Assembly: GCF_000244955.1 (NCBI RefSeq)
Contig: NZ_CM001439.1
Coordinates: 2,136,628-2,200,627 of the forward strand
DNA: 64,000 nt
Direction of reading: 5' to 3'
Origin: Saccharomonospora marina XMU15
GTDB taxonomy: Bacteria; Actinomycetota; Actinomycetes; Mycobacteriales; Pseudonocardiaceae
The notes below the pieces were generated by a model, which saw only the letters and a program-made list of their open reading frames with translations, searched no databases and was not told where the DNA came from. The translations under genes were made by a program, and so were the position numbers. This document shows positions 49,435 through 61,745 of the stretch, one piece after another (within the stretch, counting starts at the first letter, position 1; each line of letters starts with the position of its first letter).

Positions 49435-51708
49435 ATGACTGACTCAAGCGGCAACACCGTGCACGAATCGGAAGCCGTGCTCGACAACGGCAGGTTCGGA
49501 AAGCGCACGGTCCGCTTCGAGACGGGCAGGCTGGCGAAGCAGGCGGCGGGTGCCGTCGTGGCCTACCTGGACGACGAAACCATGCTGCTGTCCGCGACCA
49601 CCGCCTCGAAGCAGCCCAAGGAACACTTCGACTTCTTCCCGCTGACGGTGGACGTCGAGGAACGGATGTACGCCGCAGGCCGCATCCCCGGTGCGTTCTT
49701 CCGCAGGGAGGGCAGGCCCTCCACCGACGCGGTCCTCACCTGCAGGCTGATCGACCGGCCGTTGCGCCCCTCCTTCACCGAGGGGCTGCGCAACGAGATC
49801 CAGATCGTCATCACGGTGCAGAGCCTGCACCCGGAGGACCCCTACGACGTGCTGGCGATCAACGCCGCGTCGGCTTCCACCCAGATCGGTGGGCTGCCGT
49901 TCTCCGGCCCCATCGGCGGTGTCCGGATGGCGCTCATCGAGGACACCTGGGTGGCGTTCCCCACCTGGTCGCAGCTGGAGCGGGCCACCTTCGACATGGT
50001 GGTGGCCGGCCGCATCGTCGGCGACAAGCCGGAGGACGTCGCGATCATGATGGTGGAGGCCGAGGGCACCGAGAACACCCTCGACCTCATCGCGGGTGGC
50101 GCCACCGCCCCCACCGAGCAGACCGTCGCGCAGGGATTGGACGCGGCCAAGCCGTTCATCCGCCTGCTGTGCGAGGCCCAGCAGCGGCTGGCCACCGCCG
50201 CGGCCAAGCCGGTGGGCGACTTCCCGGTGTTCCTGGCCTACGAGGACGACGTCTACGACGCCGTCGCTGGGATCGCCACCGACGACCTGGCCGCCGCGCT
50301 GGCCATCGCAGGCAAGCAGGAACGCGAGACCGCCATCGACGAGGTCAAGGCCACCGTGCTCGAGCGTGTCGGGGTCGGCGAGGGTGAGGCCTTCGAGGGC
50401 AGGGACAAGGAGGTCGGCGCGGCGTTTCGGGCGCTGACCAAGAAGCTCATCCGGCAGCGCATCCTCAAGGAGAAGGTGCGCATCGACGGTAGGGGTCTCA
50501 CCGACATCCGGCAGTTGGCGGCCGAGGTCGCGGTGGTGCCGAGGGCACACGGCTCGGCGCTGTTCGAGCGCGGTGAGACCCAGATCCTGGGCGTGACCAC
50601 GCTCAACATGCTGCGCATGGAGCAGCAGTTGGACACGCTGTCTCCGGAGACGACGAAGCGCTACCTGCACCACTACAACTTCCCGCCGTTCTCCACGGGT
50701 GAGACCGGCCGCGTCGGCACGCCGAAGCGGCGCGAGATCGGCCACGGGATGCTGGCGGAGCGGGCACTGGTGCCGGTGCTGCCCAAGCGCGACGAGTTCC
50801 CCTATGCGATCCGGCAGGTCTCCGAGGCGCTCGGCTCGAACGGTTCCACGTCGATGGGCTCGGTGTGTGCTTCCACGATGAGCCTGTTCAACGCCGGGGT
50901 GCCGCTGAAGGCGCCGGTGGCAGGCATCGCGATGGGCCTGGTGTCCGACGTGATCGAGACGGCGGAGGGCCGCAAGACCGAGTACGTGGCGCTGACCGAC
51001 ATTCTCGGTGCCGAGGACGCCTTCGGTGACATGGACTTCAAGGTCGCGGGCACCAAGGACTTCATCACCGCGCTGCAGCTGGACACCAAGCTCGACGGCA
51101 TCCCGTCGGACGTGCTGGCCGGTGCGCTGAACCAGGCGCGCGACGCCAGGTTGACGATCCTGGACGTGATGGCGGAGGCCATCGCGGGGCCGGACGAGAT
51201 GAGCCCGTACGCCCCGCGCGTCACCAGCGTGAAGATCCCGGTGGACAAGATCGGCGAGGTCATCGGCCCGAAGGGCAAGATGATCAACGCGATCACCGAG
51301 GAGACCGGCGCCGACATCTCCATCGAGGACGACGGCACGATCTACGTGGGTGCCGCGGACGGTCCTTCCGCGGAAGCCGCCATCGACAAGATCAACGCGA
51401 TCGCGAACCCGCAGTTGCCCAAGGTCGGCGAGCGCTTCCTCGGCACGGTCGTCAAGACCGCCGCGTTCGGCGCGTTCGTCTCGTTGCTGCCGGGCAAGGA
51501 CGGCCTGGTGCACATCTCCAAGCTGGGCAACGGCAAGCGGATCGGCAAGGTCGAGGACGTGGTCAACGTCGGCGACAAGCTCCGGGTGGAGATCGCCGAC
51601 ATCGACAGCCGCGGCAAGATCAGCCTGATCGTCGTCAAGGACGAGGACGAGGCCGCCGGGCAGCAGAACCAGGCCGAGGCCTCCGACCGCAGCGCCGACG
51701 CCGAGTAA
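49435..51708 (+). CDS. pnp: Polyribonucleotide nucleotidyltransferase (PNPase)
   Basis: A 757-residue PNPase (GpsI type). Two RNase PH domains ([40 protein letters not shown] with [15 protein letters not shown] and [19 protein letters not shown]), then KH ([20 protein letters not shown]) and S1 ([20 protein letters not shown]). It degrades RNA 3' to 5' by phosphorolysis and can add tails. In Streptomyces relatives the same protein is also a guanosine pentaphosphate synthetase. ATG at 49435 after GAGGAG. Tail is Gln/Ala-rich. Confidence 0.95.
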   Translation: MTDSSGNTVHESEAVLDNGRFGKRTVRFETGRLAKQAAGAVVAYLDDETMLLSATTASKQPKEHFDFFPLTVDVEERMYAAGRIPGAFFRREGRPSTDAVLTCRLIDRPLRPSFTEGLRNEIQIVITVQSLHPEDPYDVLAINAASASTQIGGLPFSGPIGGVRMALIEDTWVAFPTWSQLERATFDMVVAGRIVGDKPEDVAIMMVEAEGTENTLDLIAGGATAPTEQTVAQGLDAAKPFIRLLCEAQQRLATAAAKPVGDFPVFLAYEDDVYDAVAGIATDDLAAALAIAGKQERETAIDEVKATVLERVGVGEGEAFEGRDKEVGAAFRALTKKLIRQRILKEKVRIDGRGLTDIRQLAAEVAVVPRAHGSALFERGETQILGVTTLNMLRMEQQLDTLSPETTKRYLHHYNFPPFSTGETGRVGTPKRREIGHGMLAERALVPVLPKRDEFPYAIRQVSEALGSNGSTSMGSVCASTMSLFNAGVPLKAPVAGIAMGLVSDVIETAEGRKTEYVALTDILGAEDAFGDMDFKVAGTKDFITALQLDTKLDGIPSDVLAGALNQARDARLTILDVMAEAIAGPDEMSPYAPRVTSVKIPVDKIGEVIGPKGKMINAITEETGADISIEDDGTIYVGAADGPSAEAAIDKINAIANPQLPKVGERFLGTVVKTAAFGAFVSLLPGKDGLVHISKLGNGKRIGKVEDVVNVGDKLRVEIADIDSRGKISLIVVKDEDEAAGQQNQAEASDRSADAE

Positions 51709-51724
51709 CGCCAACGCACCATTC

Positions 51725-51753
51725 GCGGCAGCGGTCCGTCGGGCCGCTGCCGC
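51725..51753 (+). terminator. Hairpin after pnp
   Basis: GCGGCAGCGG (51725-51734) pairs perfectly with CCGCTGCCGC (51744-51753) and three more pairs close a 3-nt loop. No T-run. It lies between the pnp stop codon and the pepR ribosome site. Confidence 0.7.
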
Positions 51754-51775
51754 TCTCGCGATCGGTCGAGGAGTC

Positions 51776-54368
<2,593 letters not shown>

Positions 54369-54406
54369 AGCTGAAGCGGCCTCACCGTCGGCGGCTCACA
54401 GTCAGC

Positions 54407-54961
54407 TCACAGGCGCAGTAGCCCCGCGAACACCGCGGGAGCCGCGGCCAGCACGCTGAATCGCACGAACCGGCCCAGCAGCCCGGCCGCGACGAACATC
54501 GACATCCGCATGCGCACCAGCCCGGCGAGGACCGTGGTCGCCATGAACGGGGGAAGGCCGAGCACCGAGCTCACGCCGTAGGTGCTGGCCATCCAGTGCG
54601 GGTGGCGGTGGCAGCGCTCCCGCAGCGCCTCCAGCCACCCCCGGACCCGCTTGGTACGCAACCGCCATCGCTCCCGCATCGGCGAGGCCGTACGAGGCCG
54701 GTGCAGCCGGTCGTGCAACACGGCGGGCAGCCGGATAGAGCCCCGTGCGGCGAGGTAGTACAGCAGCTTGCCCGCGACCTGGCCTACGGCGACCACGGCG
54801 CCGATGGCCGGCCACGGGATCTGTTCCTCGCTGGTGGCCAGGCCGATGACGAACACCTCGATGCTGAGTACGGGAACGACCGCCGAGCCGAATGCGACAC
54901 CGAGCGTGACGCACAGCCATGCGAGCACCGTAGCCTCCGAGTCCTGCCGAACCAGTGCCAC
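54407..54961 (-). CDS. DedA/YqaA-like (VTT domain) membrane protein
   Basis: A 184-residue membrane protein. The first helices (VLAWLCVTLGVAFGSAVVPV, IPWPAIGAVVAVGQVAGKLL) and a later VTT-type block (SVLGLPPFMATTVLAGLVRM, RMSMFVAAGLLGRFVRFSVL) match the small YqaA-like members of the DedA/SNARE-associated family; the central loop is Arg-rich. GTG start at 54961. Family members are thought to move phospholipids or polyprenyl phosphates across the membrane. It converges with the Rv2772c-like gene. Confidence 0.75.
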   Translation of the reverse strand: MALVRQDSEATVLAWLCVTLGVAFGSAVVPVLSIEVFVIGLATSEEQIPWPAIGAVVAVGQVAGKLLYYLAARGSIRLPAVLHDRLHRPRTASPMRERWRLRTKRVRGWLEALRERCHRHPHWMASTYGVSSVLGLPPFMATTVLAGLVRMRMSMFVAAGLLGRFVRFSVLAAAPAVFAGLLRL

Positions 54962-55108
54962 CGTAGCGCGGCTCGCCGGTGCACCATGAGGGAAAACGGC
55001 CTCGTTGCCGAGATTATGCGCGACAGCGATCCGGGCTTTCGGGAGGTTCGCAACCTAGCGCAACATGCCCTGCCGACCGCGCACCGCCCCCGCCGCACCC
55101 CGTGGCGA

Positions 55109-55666
55109 TCAGGAAAGCCGGAGGTCAAGGGCGCCGGTCAGCCGCAGTTCCCGCACGGTGCGCTCGCCGGTGTCGAGGGTGCGCACGGTGCCGTCCGGGT
55201 TCCAACCCGCGCCACGGAAGAAGCTCAGCGATGCCGAGTCGGACTGAGCCACCCAGGTGACGCCCCGTTCGGCGCCCCGCTCGCGCAGCGCCGACGCCGC
55301 CGTGGCGAGCAGCCTGCCGCCGTGTCCTCGCCTGCCCCAGCGCGGCTCCACGAGAACGGTGGCGACGAGGCCGGTGCGGTCGGCGTCCTGGGGCAGCGTT
55401 CCGTCGGCGGAGGTGACGTCTTCTTCGGGGGCGGGCCCCGCGACACAGAAGCCGACGGTGAAGGAGCCCTCGCAGGCGACGTAGACGTCGGTGTCGGGGT
55501 GTTCCACCGCGCCGGACCAGCGGTTCGCGAGGTCACCCGCGTCGAGCCCGTCGACCACCCGCTGCCCGAGTATCTCGGCGTAGGCCATCCGCCAGACCTG
55601 CACCTGGATTCTGGCGATCTCGGCGACGTCTGCTTGGCCTGCCGGGCGAACGTCGGCGGTGCTCAT
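55109..55666 (-). CDS. GNAT-family N-acetyltransferase
   Basis: A 185-residue acetyltransferase. The acetyl-CoA motif is VEPRWGRRGHGGRLLATAAS and the C-terminal block is WVAQSDSASLSFFRGAGWNP, both usual. N-terminal VRPAGQADVAEIARIQVQVW with RMAYAEI resembles the group whose first strand precedes a tryptophan helix. ATG start at 55666. Divergent from the AlkX-like gene by 47 bp. Substrate unknown. Confidence 0.8.
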   Translation of the reverse strand: MSTADVRPAGQADVAEIARIQVQVWRMAYAEILGQRVVDGLDAGDLANRWSGAVEHPDTDVYVACEGSFTVGFCVAGPAPEEDVTSADGTLPQDADRTGLVATVLVEPRWGRRGHGGRLLATAASALRERGAERGVTWVAQSDSASLSFFRGAGWNPDGTVRTLDTGERTVRELRLTGALDLRLS

Positions 55667-55713
55667 GTCCGCCAGCCTAGTCCGGTGCGATTTCGTCGGT
55701 GGGCGCTGGCAGC

Positions 55714-56937
55714 ATGGTGCGGGTGAGAACCGTGAGCTTGCAGGCAGCACGCCGGACCGCGCTGGCAGCGCAGGGATTCGCCGATCCACGGCCGCGGGGC
55801 GAGCCCACGAGGCAGCATCTGCGGCGGGTGCTGTCCCGGATCAGGCTGATCCAGCTCGACTCGGTGAACGTCGCCGTGCGCGCCCACTACGCGCCGCTGT
55901 TCGCCAGGCTCGGCGCCTACGACCCCGCGTTGCTCGACGACGCCGCGTGGTCGCACAGTTCCCGCAAGCCGAGGCTGCTGGTGGAGCAGTGGGCACATGA
56001 GGCGAGCCTGGTGCCGGTGGCGGACTGGCCGCTACTGCGGTCCGAGGCGAAGCGGCCCGGCTGGTGGCGCTCCTACGGCAGGCTGGTGGAAAGTTCCCCG
56101 ACGCTGGTCGAGGACGTGCTCGCCGTCGTGAAGGAACTCGGCCCGGTCGGCGCGGGCACCATCGAGAGGGAGGTGGTGGGCGAGTCGAAACGGGCACCAG
56201 GCTCGTGGTGGAACCGCTCGGACGTGAAGAAGATCTGTGAGTGGCTTTTCGGCACCGGCGAGCTCACCACGGGAGCGCGGCGGGGATTCGAGCGGCTCTA
56301 CGACCTCACCGAGCGAGTCCTTCCACCCGAGGTGCTGAGCCGTACGGTCGACGAGGCAGAGGGCGCACGGGAGTTGATCGACCGAGCCGCCACCGCGTTG
56401 GGCGTGGCCACCGAACCGGACCTGCGCGACTACTACCGGCTGCGGCCGGACTCCAGCAGGCAGGCCGTCGCCGAGTTGGTCGAGGCGGGCAGGCTGGAGC
56501 CGGTCATGGTGGACGGTTGGCACCAGCAGGCGTACCGGCACGTGGAGGCGCGCACGCCGAGAGCGGTCACCGGGCGCGCGCTGCTGTGCCCGTTCGACCC
56601 GCTGATCTGGGAGCGCGCTCGCACTGAGCGGCTGTTCGGGTTCCACTACCGCATCGAGATCTACGTGCCGCAGCCGCAGCGCAAGTACGGCTACTACGTC
56701 TTCCCGTTCCTGCTCGACGGTGAGTTGGTGGCGCGCGTGGACTTGAAGGCCGACAGGGCCTCGAGCGCGCTACGGGTCCGTGGTGCCTTCGCCGAGCCCT
56801 GCGCCGACCGTGCTCGCGTGGCGGTGGAACTCGCGAGGGAGTTGGCACACATGGCCGACTGGCTCGGCCTCGACGGCGTGGCGGTGGAGCAACGCGGAGA
56901 CCTCGCCGAGGAGTTGCGCCGCAGCTGCGCCCGCTGA
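55714..56937 (+). CDS. Winged-helix DNA glycosylase, YcaQ/AlkX-like (HTH_42)
   Basis: A 407-residue protein of the HTH_42/YcaQ superfamily. The diagnostic short motif near residue 48 is LIQLDSVNV (Q-x-D), the form assigned to the AlkX/YcaQ branch of interstrand-crosslink glycosylases; the AlkZ branch has Q-x-Q. Other family blocks are RAHYAPLFARLGAYDPALLD, PRAVTGRALLCPFDPLIWER and LFGFHYRIEIYVPQPQRKYG. It may unhook DNA crosslinks. The ATG at 55714 is used; GTG 55717 is an alternative. Family firm, activity by homology. Confidence 0.82.
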   Translation: MVRVRTVSLQAARRTALAAQGFADPRPRGEPTRQHLRRVLSRIRLIQLDSVNVAVRAHYAPLFARLGAYDPALLDDAAWSHSSRKPRLLVEQWAHEASLVPVADWPLLRSEAKRPGWWRSYGRLVESSPTLVEDVLAVVKELGPVGAGTIEREVVGESKRAPGSWWNRSDVKKICEWLFGTGELTTGARRGFERLYDLTERVLPPEVLSRTVDEAEGARELIDRAATALGVATEPDLRDYYRLRPDSSRQAVAELVEAGRLEPVMVDGWHQQAYRHVEARTPRAVTGRALLCPFDPLIWERARTERLFGFHYRIEIYVPQPQRKYGYYVFPFLLDGELVARVDLKADRASSALRVRGAFAEPCADRARVAVELARELAHMADWLGLDGVAVEQRGDLAEELRRSCAR

Positions 56938-56939
56938 GT

Positions 56940-57647
56940 TCACCGCTTGCGCGCGACGGCGAACACCGACTGGCCGAACGGCATCGTCACCTTCGACTCG
57001 ATCCAGCGCTGCGCGGGCACGTACAGCCGGTCGTAGGCCGTCAGCAGCGGCCCCTGTTTCGGTCGGCCTCGCAGCAACCTGCACGTGACGTACCAGGCGA
57101 GCAGCCCGGGGCCGTTGATGTAGTGGCAGCGTTCGACCTTCAGCTCGGCCCGCCGCAACACCGAGGCCAGTCCGGCCGTGCGGTACCGCCGCTGGTGACC
57201 GATGGCCCGGTCGAACTCGCTCATGGCGAACTGGAACGCGGGCACGATGAGCACGACGGCGCCGCCGGGACGCAGCAGGCCCGCGAACGACCGTAGTGCG
57301 CCGACGTGGTCGGGAATGTGCTCGACGACGTTGTAGGCCACCACGGTGGAGTAGTCGCCGGTCTCGGCGATCGGCACGCTCAGTTCGCGAACCCGAACCC
57401 GCTGATCGTCGGCGAAGCGCGCGCGCAGCGCCGCGAGCCGGGTGGGGTCGGCCTCGCTGGCGGTGATGTTGACGCCCATGTCGGCCCAGTCCGCGGCGTA
57501 GTGGCCGAGGCCGGAACCGATCTCCAGCACGTCATCACCGAAGTACGGCAGGCCCAGCGAGCACAGCCAGTCGCGGTAGTTGCGCGCCGATTCGAGGTCT
57601 TCCAGCGCGTCCGACATCAGTGCACTGTCACCGGCGATGTCTGTCAT
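56940..57647 (-). CDS. Class I SAM-dependent methyltransferase
   Basis: A 235-residue methyltransferase. The SAM-binding strand is DVLEIGSGLGHYAADWADMG, the second acidic end is TASEADPTRL, and VVAYNVVEHIPDHVGALRSF and LLRPGGAVVLIVPAFQF complete the fold. It resembles methyltransferases of polysaccharide or glycolipid clusters. Its start is 38 bp after the stop of the DUF2142 protein gene on the same strand, so it belongs to the GT2-DUF2142 group. Confidence 0.8.
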   Translation of the reverse strand: MTDIAGDSALMSDALEDLESARNYRDWLCSLGLPYFGDDVLEIGSGLGHYAADWADMGVNITASEADPTRLAALRARFADDQRVRVRELSVPIAETGDYSTVVAYNVVEHIPDHVGALRSFAGLLRPGGAVVLIVPAFQFAMSEFDRAIGHQRRYRTAGLASVLRRAELKVERCHYINGPGLLAWYVTCRLLRGRPKQGPLLTAYDRLYVPAQRWIESKVTMPFGQSVFAVARKR

Positions 57648-57685
57648 ATGTCGGCTTCCTTCGCGTCAACTGGTGCTGTTTCGGG

Positions 57686-59164
57686 TTATCCGTGCCAGGT
57701 CACGTATTCGTACTTGGCGGCACTGCCTGCGAGCGCGATCAGGACGAGCACCACGATGGCGGCTTTCGAACCCTGCAGGTGGCGTGGGCTGGCCAGGCGA
57801 AGCCTCAGCGGAACCAGTTGCAGCGCCACGGCCGCACCAAAGATCACCAGCGGGATGAAGTAGCGTCCCTGCACCCCTTCGATCAGGTGGAAGCCCACGG
57901 GTGTGAACTGCAGGTACAGCAGTGCGAAGATGGCCGCGACGTTGAGTGCGGCGATCACCGCCGTGGTGGTCAGTTGAACACGCGAGGCGTACATCCAGCC
58001 CGCGATGCCGAACGCGAGCACCGCGGCGAGGATCCAGCTGAGCTGGGCGAGCGCGGGCGCGGGCACCCACGTGTGCCCGAAGACACCGAAGAACTGGCCG
58101 AAGTAGATGTTCTCCTGGTACACGAAGGTCCTGACGAGAACGTGTCCCAGTTCCAGTGGGTTGCTCAGCACGTAGTCGAGTTGGCTGCCCGCGTCCACCA
58201 CGTCGCCGGGGCGCAGTTGGACGGCCTGCCCCGGGCCGACCTTCGCGGTGAGCGCGGTCCACGCGCCGAACATGCCCATCCCGACGAGGGTGGCGACATA
58301 CTTCGTCCCCCGCCACAGTGCCAGCCGGGCGCCCGGGACGAACAACAACAGCAGCGACAGCAGCGCGTAACTCGGCTTGGTGACCGGAAGCAGCACGGCG
58401 GAGCCGACCAGCACGGCCGACTCCCAACCGGGCAGCGGCTGCCGAAGGAAGGTGGCCTTCACGAACAGGGCGCCGAACAGGATCGCCATCGCGTTGGTCA
58501 CCGCATCCGCGGTGATCGTCGCCGATTCGTAGACCGCCATCGGCAGCAGTGCCACCACGAAAACCAGCCACTTGAGCCGGTGACCCCGCAGGGCGTACAT
58601 GCCCAGCCAGACCAGTCCCGTGTAGGCCACCACGTCGGCGAGCCGCATCAAGGTGATCGCCGTTCCCACCGAGGCGTCGCTCAGTTCCGCGATTCGCAGC
58701 GCGAGCACGCTCGGTCCGTAGCTGACGGGAGAGTAGGCCGAGGTGTTGGCGAACAGCGCGGTTCGTAGCGGCGTATCGAGCGGCCGCTGCTCCATGCGGT
58801 GGAAGGCATCCCGGTCGGTGACGGCAGGGTCGGGAGCCTGGCCGGGGTTGACGAAATTGTGCACCGCGACGTCGCGCAGGTCGTATGCCGAGGAAGGGAC
58901 GCCGCCTACTCCGTAGATGTCACGGTCGGGATCGCGCTGGGGCAGGATCTGACCGTGATCGATGGCATAGGCCCGGCCGAAGTGCTCGAACTCGTCGAAT
59001 CCCCAAAACGACGGGGTGATCGCGGCGAAGAACCCGCCGAACGTCAGGCTCAACAGCACGAAGAGCAGTCCGCAGTGGTCGATCCGGCGGAGCGGGGAAC
59101 GCGGTTCCTGCTCTGTCGCCGCCTCGTGGCCGCGGCCGGTTTCGTGGGTGAGGTCGGCGTTCAC
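57686..59164 (-). CDS. DUF2142 polytopic membrane protein (GT-C-like)
   Basis: A 492-residue protein with about eleven membrane helices and a large outside loop after helix 1 (SFWGFDEFEHFGRAYAIDHG, with ILPQRDPDRD). The DEFEHF motif resembles the acidic first-loop motif of polyprenyl-phosphate-dependent glycosyltransferases of the GT-C fold, and the DUF2142 family (ISPSFWGFDEFEH type) is often in envelope-polysaccharide clusters. The GTG at 59164 overlaps the GT2 stop by GTGA. The frame runs on upstream but only as shadow of GT2. Confidence 0.78.
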   Translation of the reverse strand: MNADLTHETGRGHEAATEQEPRSPLRRIDHCGLLFVLLSLTFGGFFAAITPSFWGFDEFEHFGRAYAIDHGQILPQRDPDRDIYGVGGVPSSAYDLRDVAVHNFVNPGQAPDPAVTDRDAFHRMEQRPLDTPLRTALFANTSAYSPVSYGPSVLALRIAELSDASVGTAITLMRLADVVAYTGLVWLGMYALRGHRLKWLVFVVALLPMAVYESATITADAVTNAMAILFGALFVKATFLRQPLPGWESAVLVGSAVLLPVTKPSYALLSLLLLFVPGARLALWRGTKYVATLVGMGMFGAWTALTAKVGPGQAVQLRPGDVVDAGSQLDYVLSNPLELGHVLVRTFVYQENIYFGQFFGVFGHTWVPAPALAQLSWILAAVLAFGIAGWMYASRVQLTTTAVIAALNVAAIFALLYLQFTPVGFHLIEGVQGRYFIPLVIFGAAVALQLVPLRLRLASPRHLQGSKAAIVVLVLIALAGSAAKYEYVTWHG

Positions 59165-60177
59165 GGGCTGTTCCCGGCTGCCGAAGGCCAGGTGGGCGAC
59201 TGAGCTTGGCAGGGCAGCGCGAGATACGAAAGGCGGGTGGATTCCCGCCGTGTGCGGCGCAACCCGTCGAGAATGAAGCCGGTTGTGAGCAGCAGCAGCG
59301 CGAGGATCATCAGCGACGAGGCCAGGATCGCCGTCGGTAGCCGGGGCACGGTGCCGGTCGCGGCGAACTCGGCCACCACAGGCAGGCCCAGAGCCAGGCT
59401 GGCGGCCACCATGGCGAACGCGATCAGGCCGTGGTACAGCAACGGGCGCTCGTGGCGGGTGAGCCCCAGTATGAGCCACAGGATGCGCCAGCCGTCGTGG
59501 TAGGTGCGCAGTTTGCTCTGGCTTCCGTCCGCGCGGTCGGTGAACCCGACATCGGCTTCCGCCTGCGGCACCCTGAGGTTCAGCGCGTGCACGGTGAGTT
59601 CGGTTTCGATCTCGAAGCCACGCGAGAGTGCGGGAAACGACTTCACGAAGCGCCGGGAGAACACCCGGTAGCCGCTGAGCATGTCGCTCACCCGCGTCCG
59701 AAAGATCATCCCGACGAGCGCGTTGAAGACTCGGTTCCCCATTGTGTGGCCCGGTCGGTACGCCGTTTCGCTCAACTGCCTGCGCACGCCGGTGACGTGG
59801 TCGTAGGGGCCCTGCCTGAGCAGGTCGATCAGCTCGCCCGCGCGGCCCGCGTCGTAGGTGTCGTCACCGTCGATGAGCAGGTAGATGTCGGCGTCGATGT
59901 CGGCGAAGGCGCGGCGCACCACGTTGCCCTTGCCCTGTGCTGTTTCGCTGCGGACGATCGCACCCGCCTGCTTGGCGACCTCGGCGGTGTCGTCGGTGCT
60001 GTTGTTGTCGTAGACGTACACCGTGATGCCGGGTACCGCCTCCTGCAGCCCGTGCACCACGGCCGTTACCGACGTGGCCTCGTTGTGACACGGAACGATC
60101 GCGGCCACCTGCGTGCCCACCCGTCCTCGGGCCACTTCCTCGGCCGGACCGTCCCCATCGGATCGCGCGGATAGCAC
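59161..60177 (-). CDS. GT2 polyprenyl-phosphate glycosyltransferase
   Basis: A 338-residue glycosyltransferase. The catalytic domain has VAAIVPCHNEATSVTAVVHG, VYDNNSTDDTAEVAKQAGAI, LLIDGDDTYDAGRAGELI (the D-x-D type metal site) and the typical MGNRVFNALVGMIFRTRVSD. Two C-terminal membrane helices (GLIAFAMVAASLALGLPVVA and AILASSLMILALLLLTTGFI) anchor it. It would transfer a sugar from a nucleotide sugar to polyprenyl phosphate. First gene of the minus-strand group, divergent from gtrA. GTG start at 60177. Confidence 0.83.
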   Translation of the reverse strand: MLSARSDGDGPAEEVARGRVGTQVAAIVPCHNEATSVTAVVHGLQEAVPGITVYVYDNNSTDDTAEVAKQAGAIVRSETAQGKGNVVRRAFADIDADIYLLIDGDDTYDAGRAGELIDLLRQGPYDHVTGVRRQLSETAYRPGHTMGNRVFNALVGMIFRTRVSDMLSGYRVFSRRFVKSFPALSRGFEIETELTVHALNLRVPQAEADVGFTDRADGSQSKLRTYHDGWRILWLILGLTRHERPLLYHGLIAFAMVAASLALGLPVVAEFAATGTVPRLPTAILASSLMILALLLLTTGFILDGLRRTRRESTRLSYLALPCQAQSPTWPSAAGNSP

Positions 60178-60408
60178 TCTTCCCGTCCCCGCCCTGCTGA
60201 CGTTTCGTAAGCCGAGAAGCAGGCTAGGTCAGGCTTCGCGATCCGCCCTGCCGAAACCTGGGGTCCGGTCCAACCCCACCGATTCGGGCGACACTCGTTC
60301 CGGTATTCGGCGGGTGCGGTGCCACGATGGCCTTCGGCGGCGGCAACTCGGTCGACCGAGCGGGGCGAGTGACATCGGCATGGGAGTCCGTTACGTGGCT
60401 GGGCAACG

Positions 60409-60849
60409 GTGAATCCGGTGAGCCGGACGCTACTGCGCAGGCTGGCTCGCTACGGGCTGGTGGGCGCCGTCAACACCGCCGTCTATTACGGGCTCTACCA
60501 GATCCTGCGGCCGAGCATGCCCTACCTGCTCGCGCACGTACTCGCCATCGCGGTGACGATCGTCGGGTCCTACTTCCTCAACTGCCGGTTCACTTTCCGG
60601 ACCAGGCCGAGCCTGAGGACGTTCCTGCTGTTCCCGCTGTCGCAGCTGACCAACTTCGCGGTGAGCACCGTGGTGCTGTACCTGTTCGTCGACTGGTTCG
60701 AGGTCACCCACCGCGTCGCCCCGCTCGTCGCTTCGCTTTCGGCGGTGCCAGCGAGCTTCGCCGTCGCGCAACTGGTTCTCGCGGGCGGGCGCGGGCCCGG
60801 CCGCCGCGCCGCCGTGCCCTCGGGTCGCGCCACGGCACGCGGCGGCTGA
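60409..60849 (+). CDS. GtrA-family membrane protein
   Basis: A 146-residue protein with four membrane helices and the GtrA pattern: LARYGLVGAVNTAVYYGLYQ, AIAVTIVGSYFLNCRFTFRT and FLLFPLSQLTNFAVSTVVLY. GtrA proteins are thought to flip polyprenyl-linked sugars or glucosyl lipids. It is divergent from the GT2 gene with 231 bp between them, and together with GT2 and DUF2142 gives a flippase/transferase set. GTG start at 60409; a second GTG at 60418 is possible. C-terminus is Arg/Gly-rich. Confidence 0.82.
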   Translation: MNPVSRTLLRRLARYGLVGAVNTAVYYGLYQILRPSMPYLLAHVLAIAVTIVGSYFLNCRFTFRTRPSLRTFLLFPLSQLTNFAVSTVVLYLFVDWFEVTHRVAPLVASLSAVPASFAVAQLVLAGGRGPGRRAAVPSGRATARGG

Positions 60850-60875
60850 GCAGCCCGGCTGAGGGACCGCTGCCG

Positions 60876-61745
60876 TCAGCCCGCCCTGGTCAGCGAGGCG
60901 TCGCCGGACCCGCTTCTCGCGCGCACTCTCAGCGCCACCGGCTTGTCCGGTTCGGTGTCGGCGACGTCGAGTTCGCTGGAGACGTACCCGCCGCCGGAGG
61001 ACAACTCCACCTCGGCCACCACCCCGGAACGGATTCCGACCCTGATGTCGCCGGAACCGGTGATGGCCTCCACCGAGCCGGACCCGGCGTCGGTGACGGT
61101 CAGGTCCCCGCTGCTGGTACGGACCATCACCGCGCCGTCGGCCTTGCCGATCCACACGTCACCGGTTCCGGTGGCCAGCGTGGCCGAGGCTCGCAACGCC
61201 TCCACATTGACCTCGCCGCTGCCGGTGCGCACGCTCGTCGCGCTCTCGGCGCGTTCCAGCGAGACGTCGCCGGTGGCGGTGCCGACGTCGACCCGCCCCG
61301 CCGTGCCGGTCACCGTCACCGGCGCCAGCCTGGTGCGCACGTCGAGTTGCGAGCCGGTGGGCGCGTGAACCTTCACCGCGACGGCGGTCGCCTTCGGCAT
61401 CGGTACCTTCGGGGCGCGTACGACCAGCCGGTTGCCCAGCTTCTCGATGCGGGTCTGCTCGGCGGCGCTTGCTGCGGCTGCCGGGTTTCCCGCCACCTGG
61501 GCGCCGAACTGGCCGCCGAGGAACTCACCGACCCACCCGATGAGGTTCGCCGCGCCTTCGGCCCACGGTGGCTGTGCCGCCGGGTCGTCGCGGACCTCGA
61601 CCACGGTGTCGCCGTCTCCGAAGTGGACCTGTACCCGGCCCACCGTGACATCGATGTCGATCTCGATCGGCCCCTCGGCATCGAAGGTGCGGGTGCGCAC
61701 CACCTCGCCCCTCGGCTGCTCGGCCGCGGTGTCGTCCATGCTCAT
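60876..61745 (-). CDS. DUF4097 beta-repeat protein
   Basis: A 289-residue protein without signal peptide or membrane helix. The C-terminal 180 residues form repeating short beta units (VDVGTATGDVSLERAESATS, VRTGSGEVNVEALRASATLA, TGTGDVWIGKADGAVMVRTS, SGDLTVTDAGSGSVEAITGS), the DUF4097 right-handed beta structure. Its start (ATG 61745, or 61739) overlaps the stop of the ribbon-helix-helix gene by 4 bp, so they form one operon. Such proteins are commonly found with regulators; role unknown. Confidence 0.8.
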   Translation of the reverse strand: MSMDDTAAEQPRGEVVRTRTFDAEGPIEIDIDVTVGRVQVHFGDGDTVVEVRDDPAAQPPWAEGAANLIGWVGEFLGGQFGAQVAGNPAAAASAAEQTRIEKLGNRLVVRAPKVPMPKATAVAVKVHAPTGSQLDVRTRLAPVTVTGTAGRVDVGTATGDVSLERAESATSVRTGSGEVNVEALRASATLATGTGDVWIGKADGAVMVRTSSGDLTVTDAGSGSVEAITGSGDIRVGIRSGVVAEVELSSGGGYVSSELDVADTEPDKPVALRVRARSGSGDASLTRAG

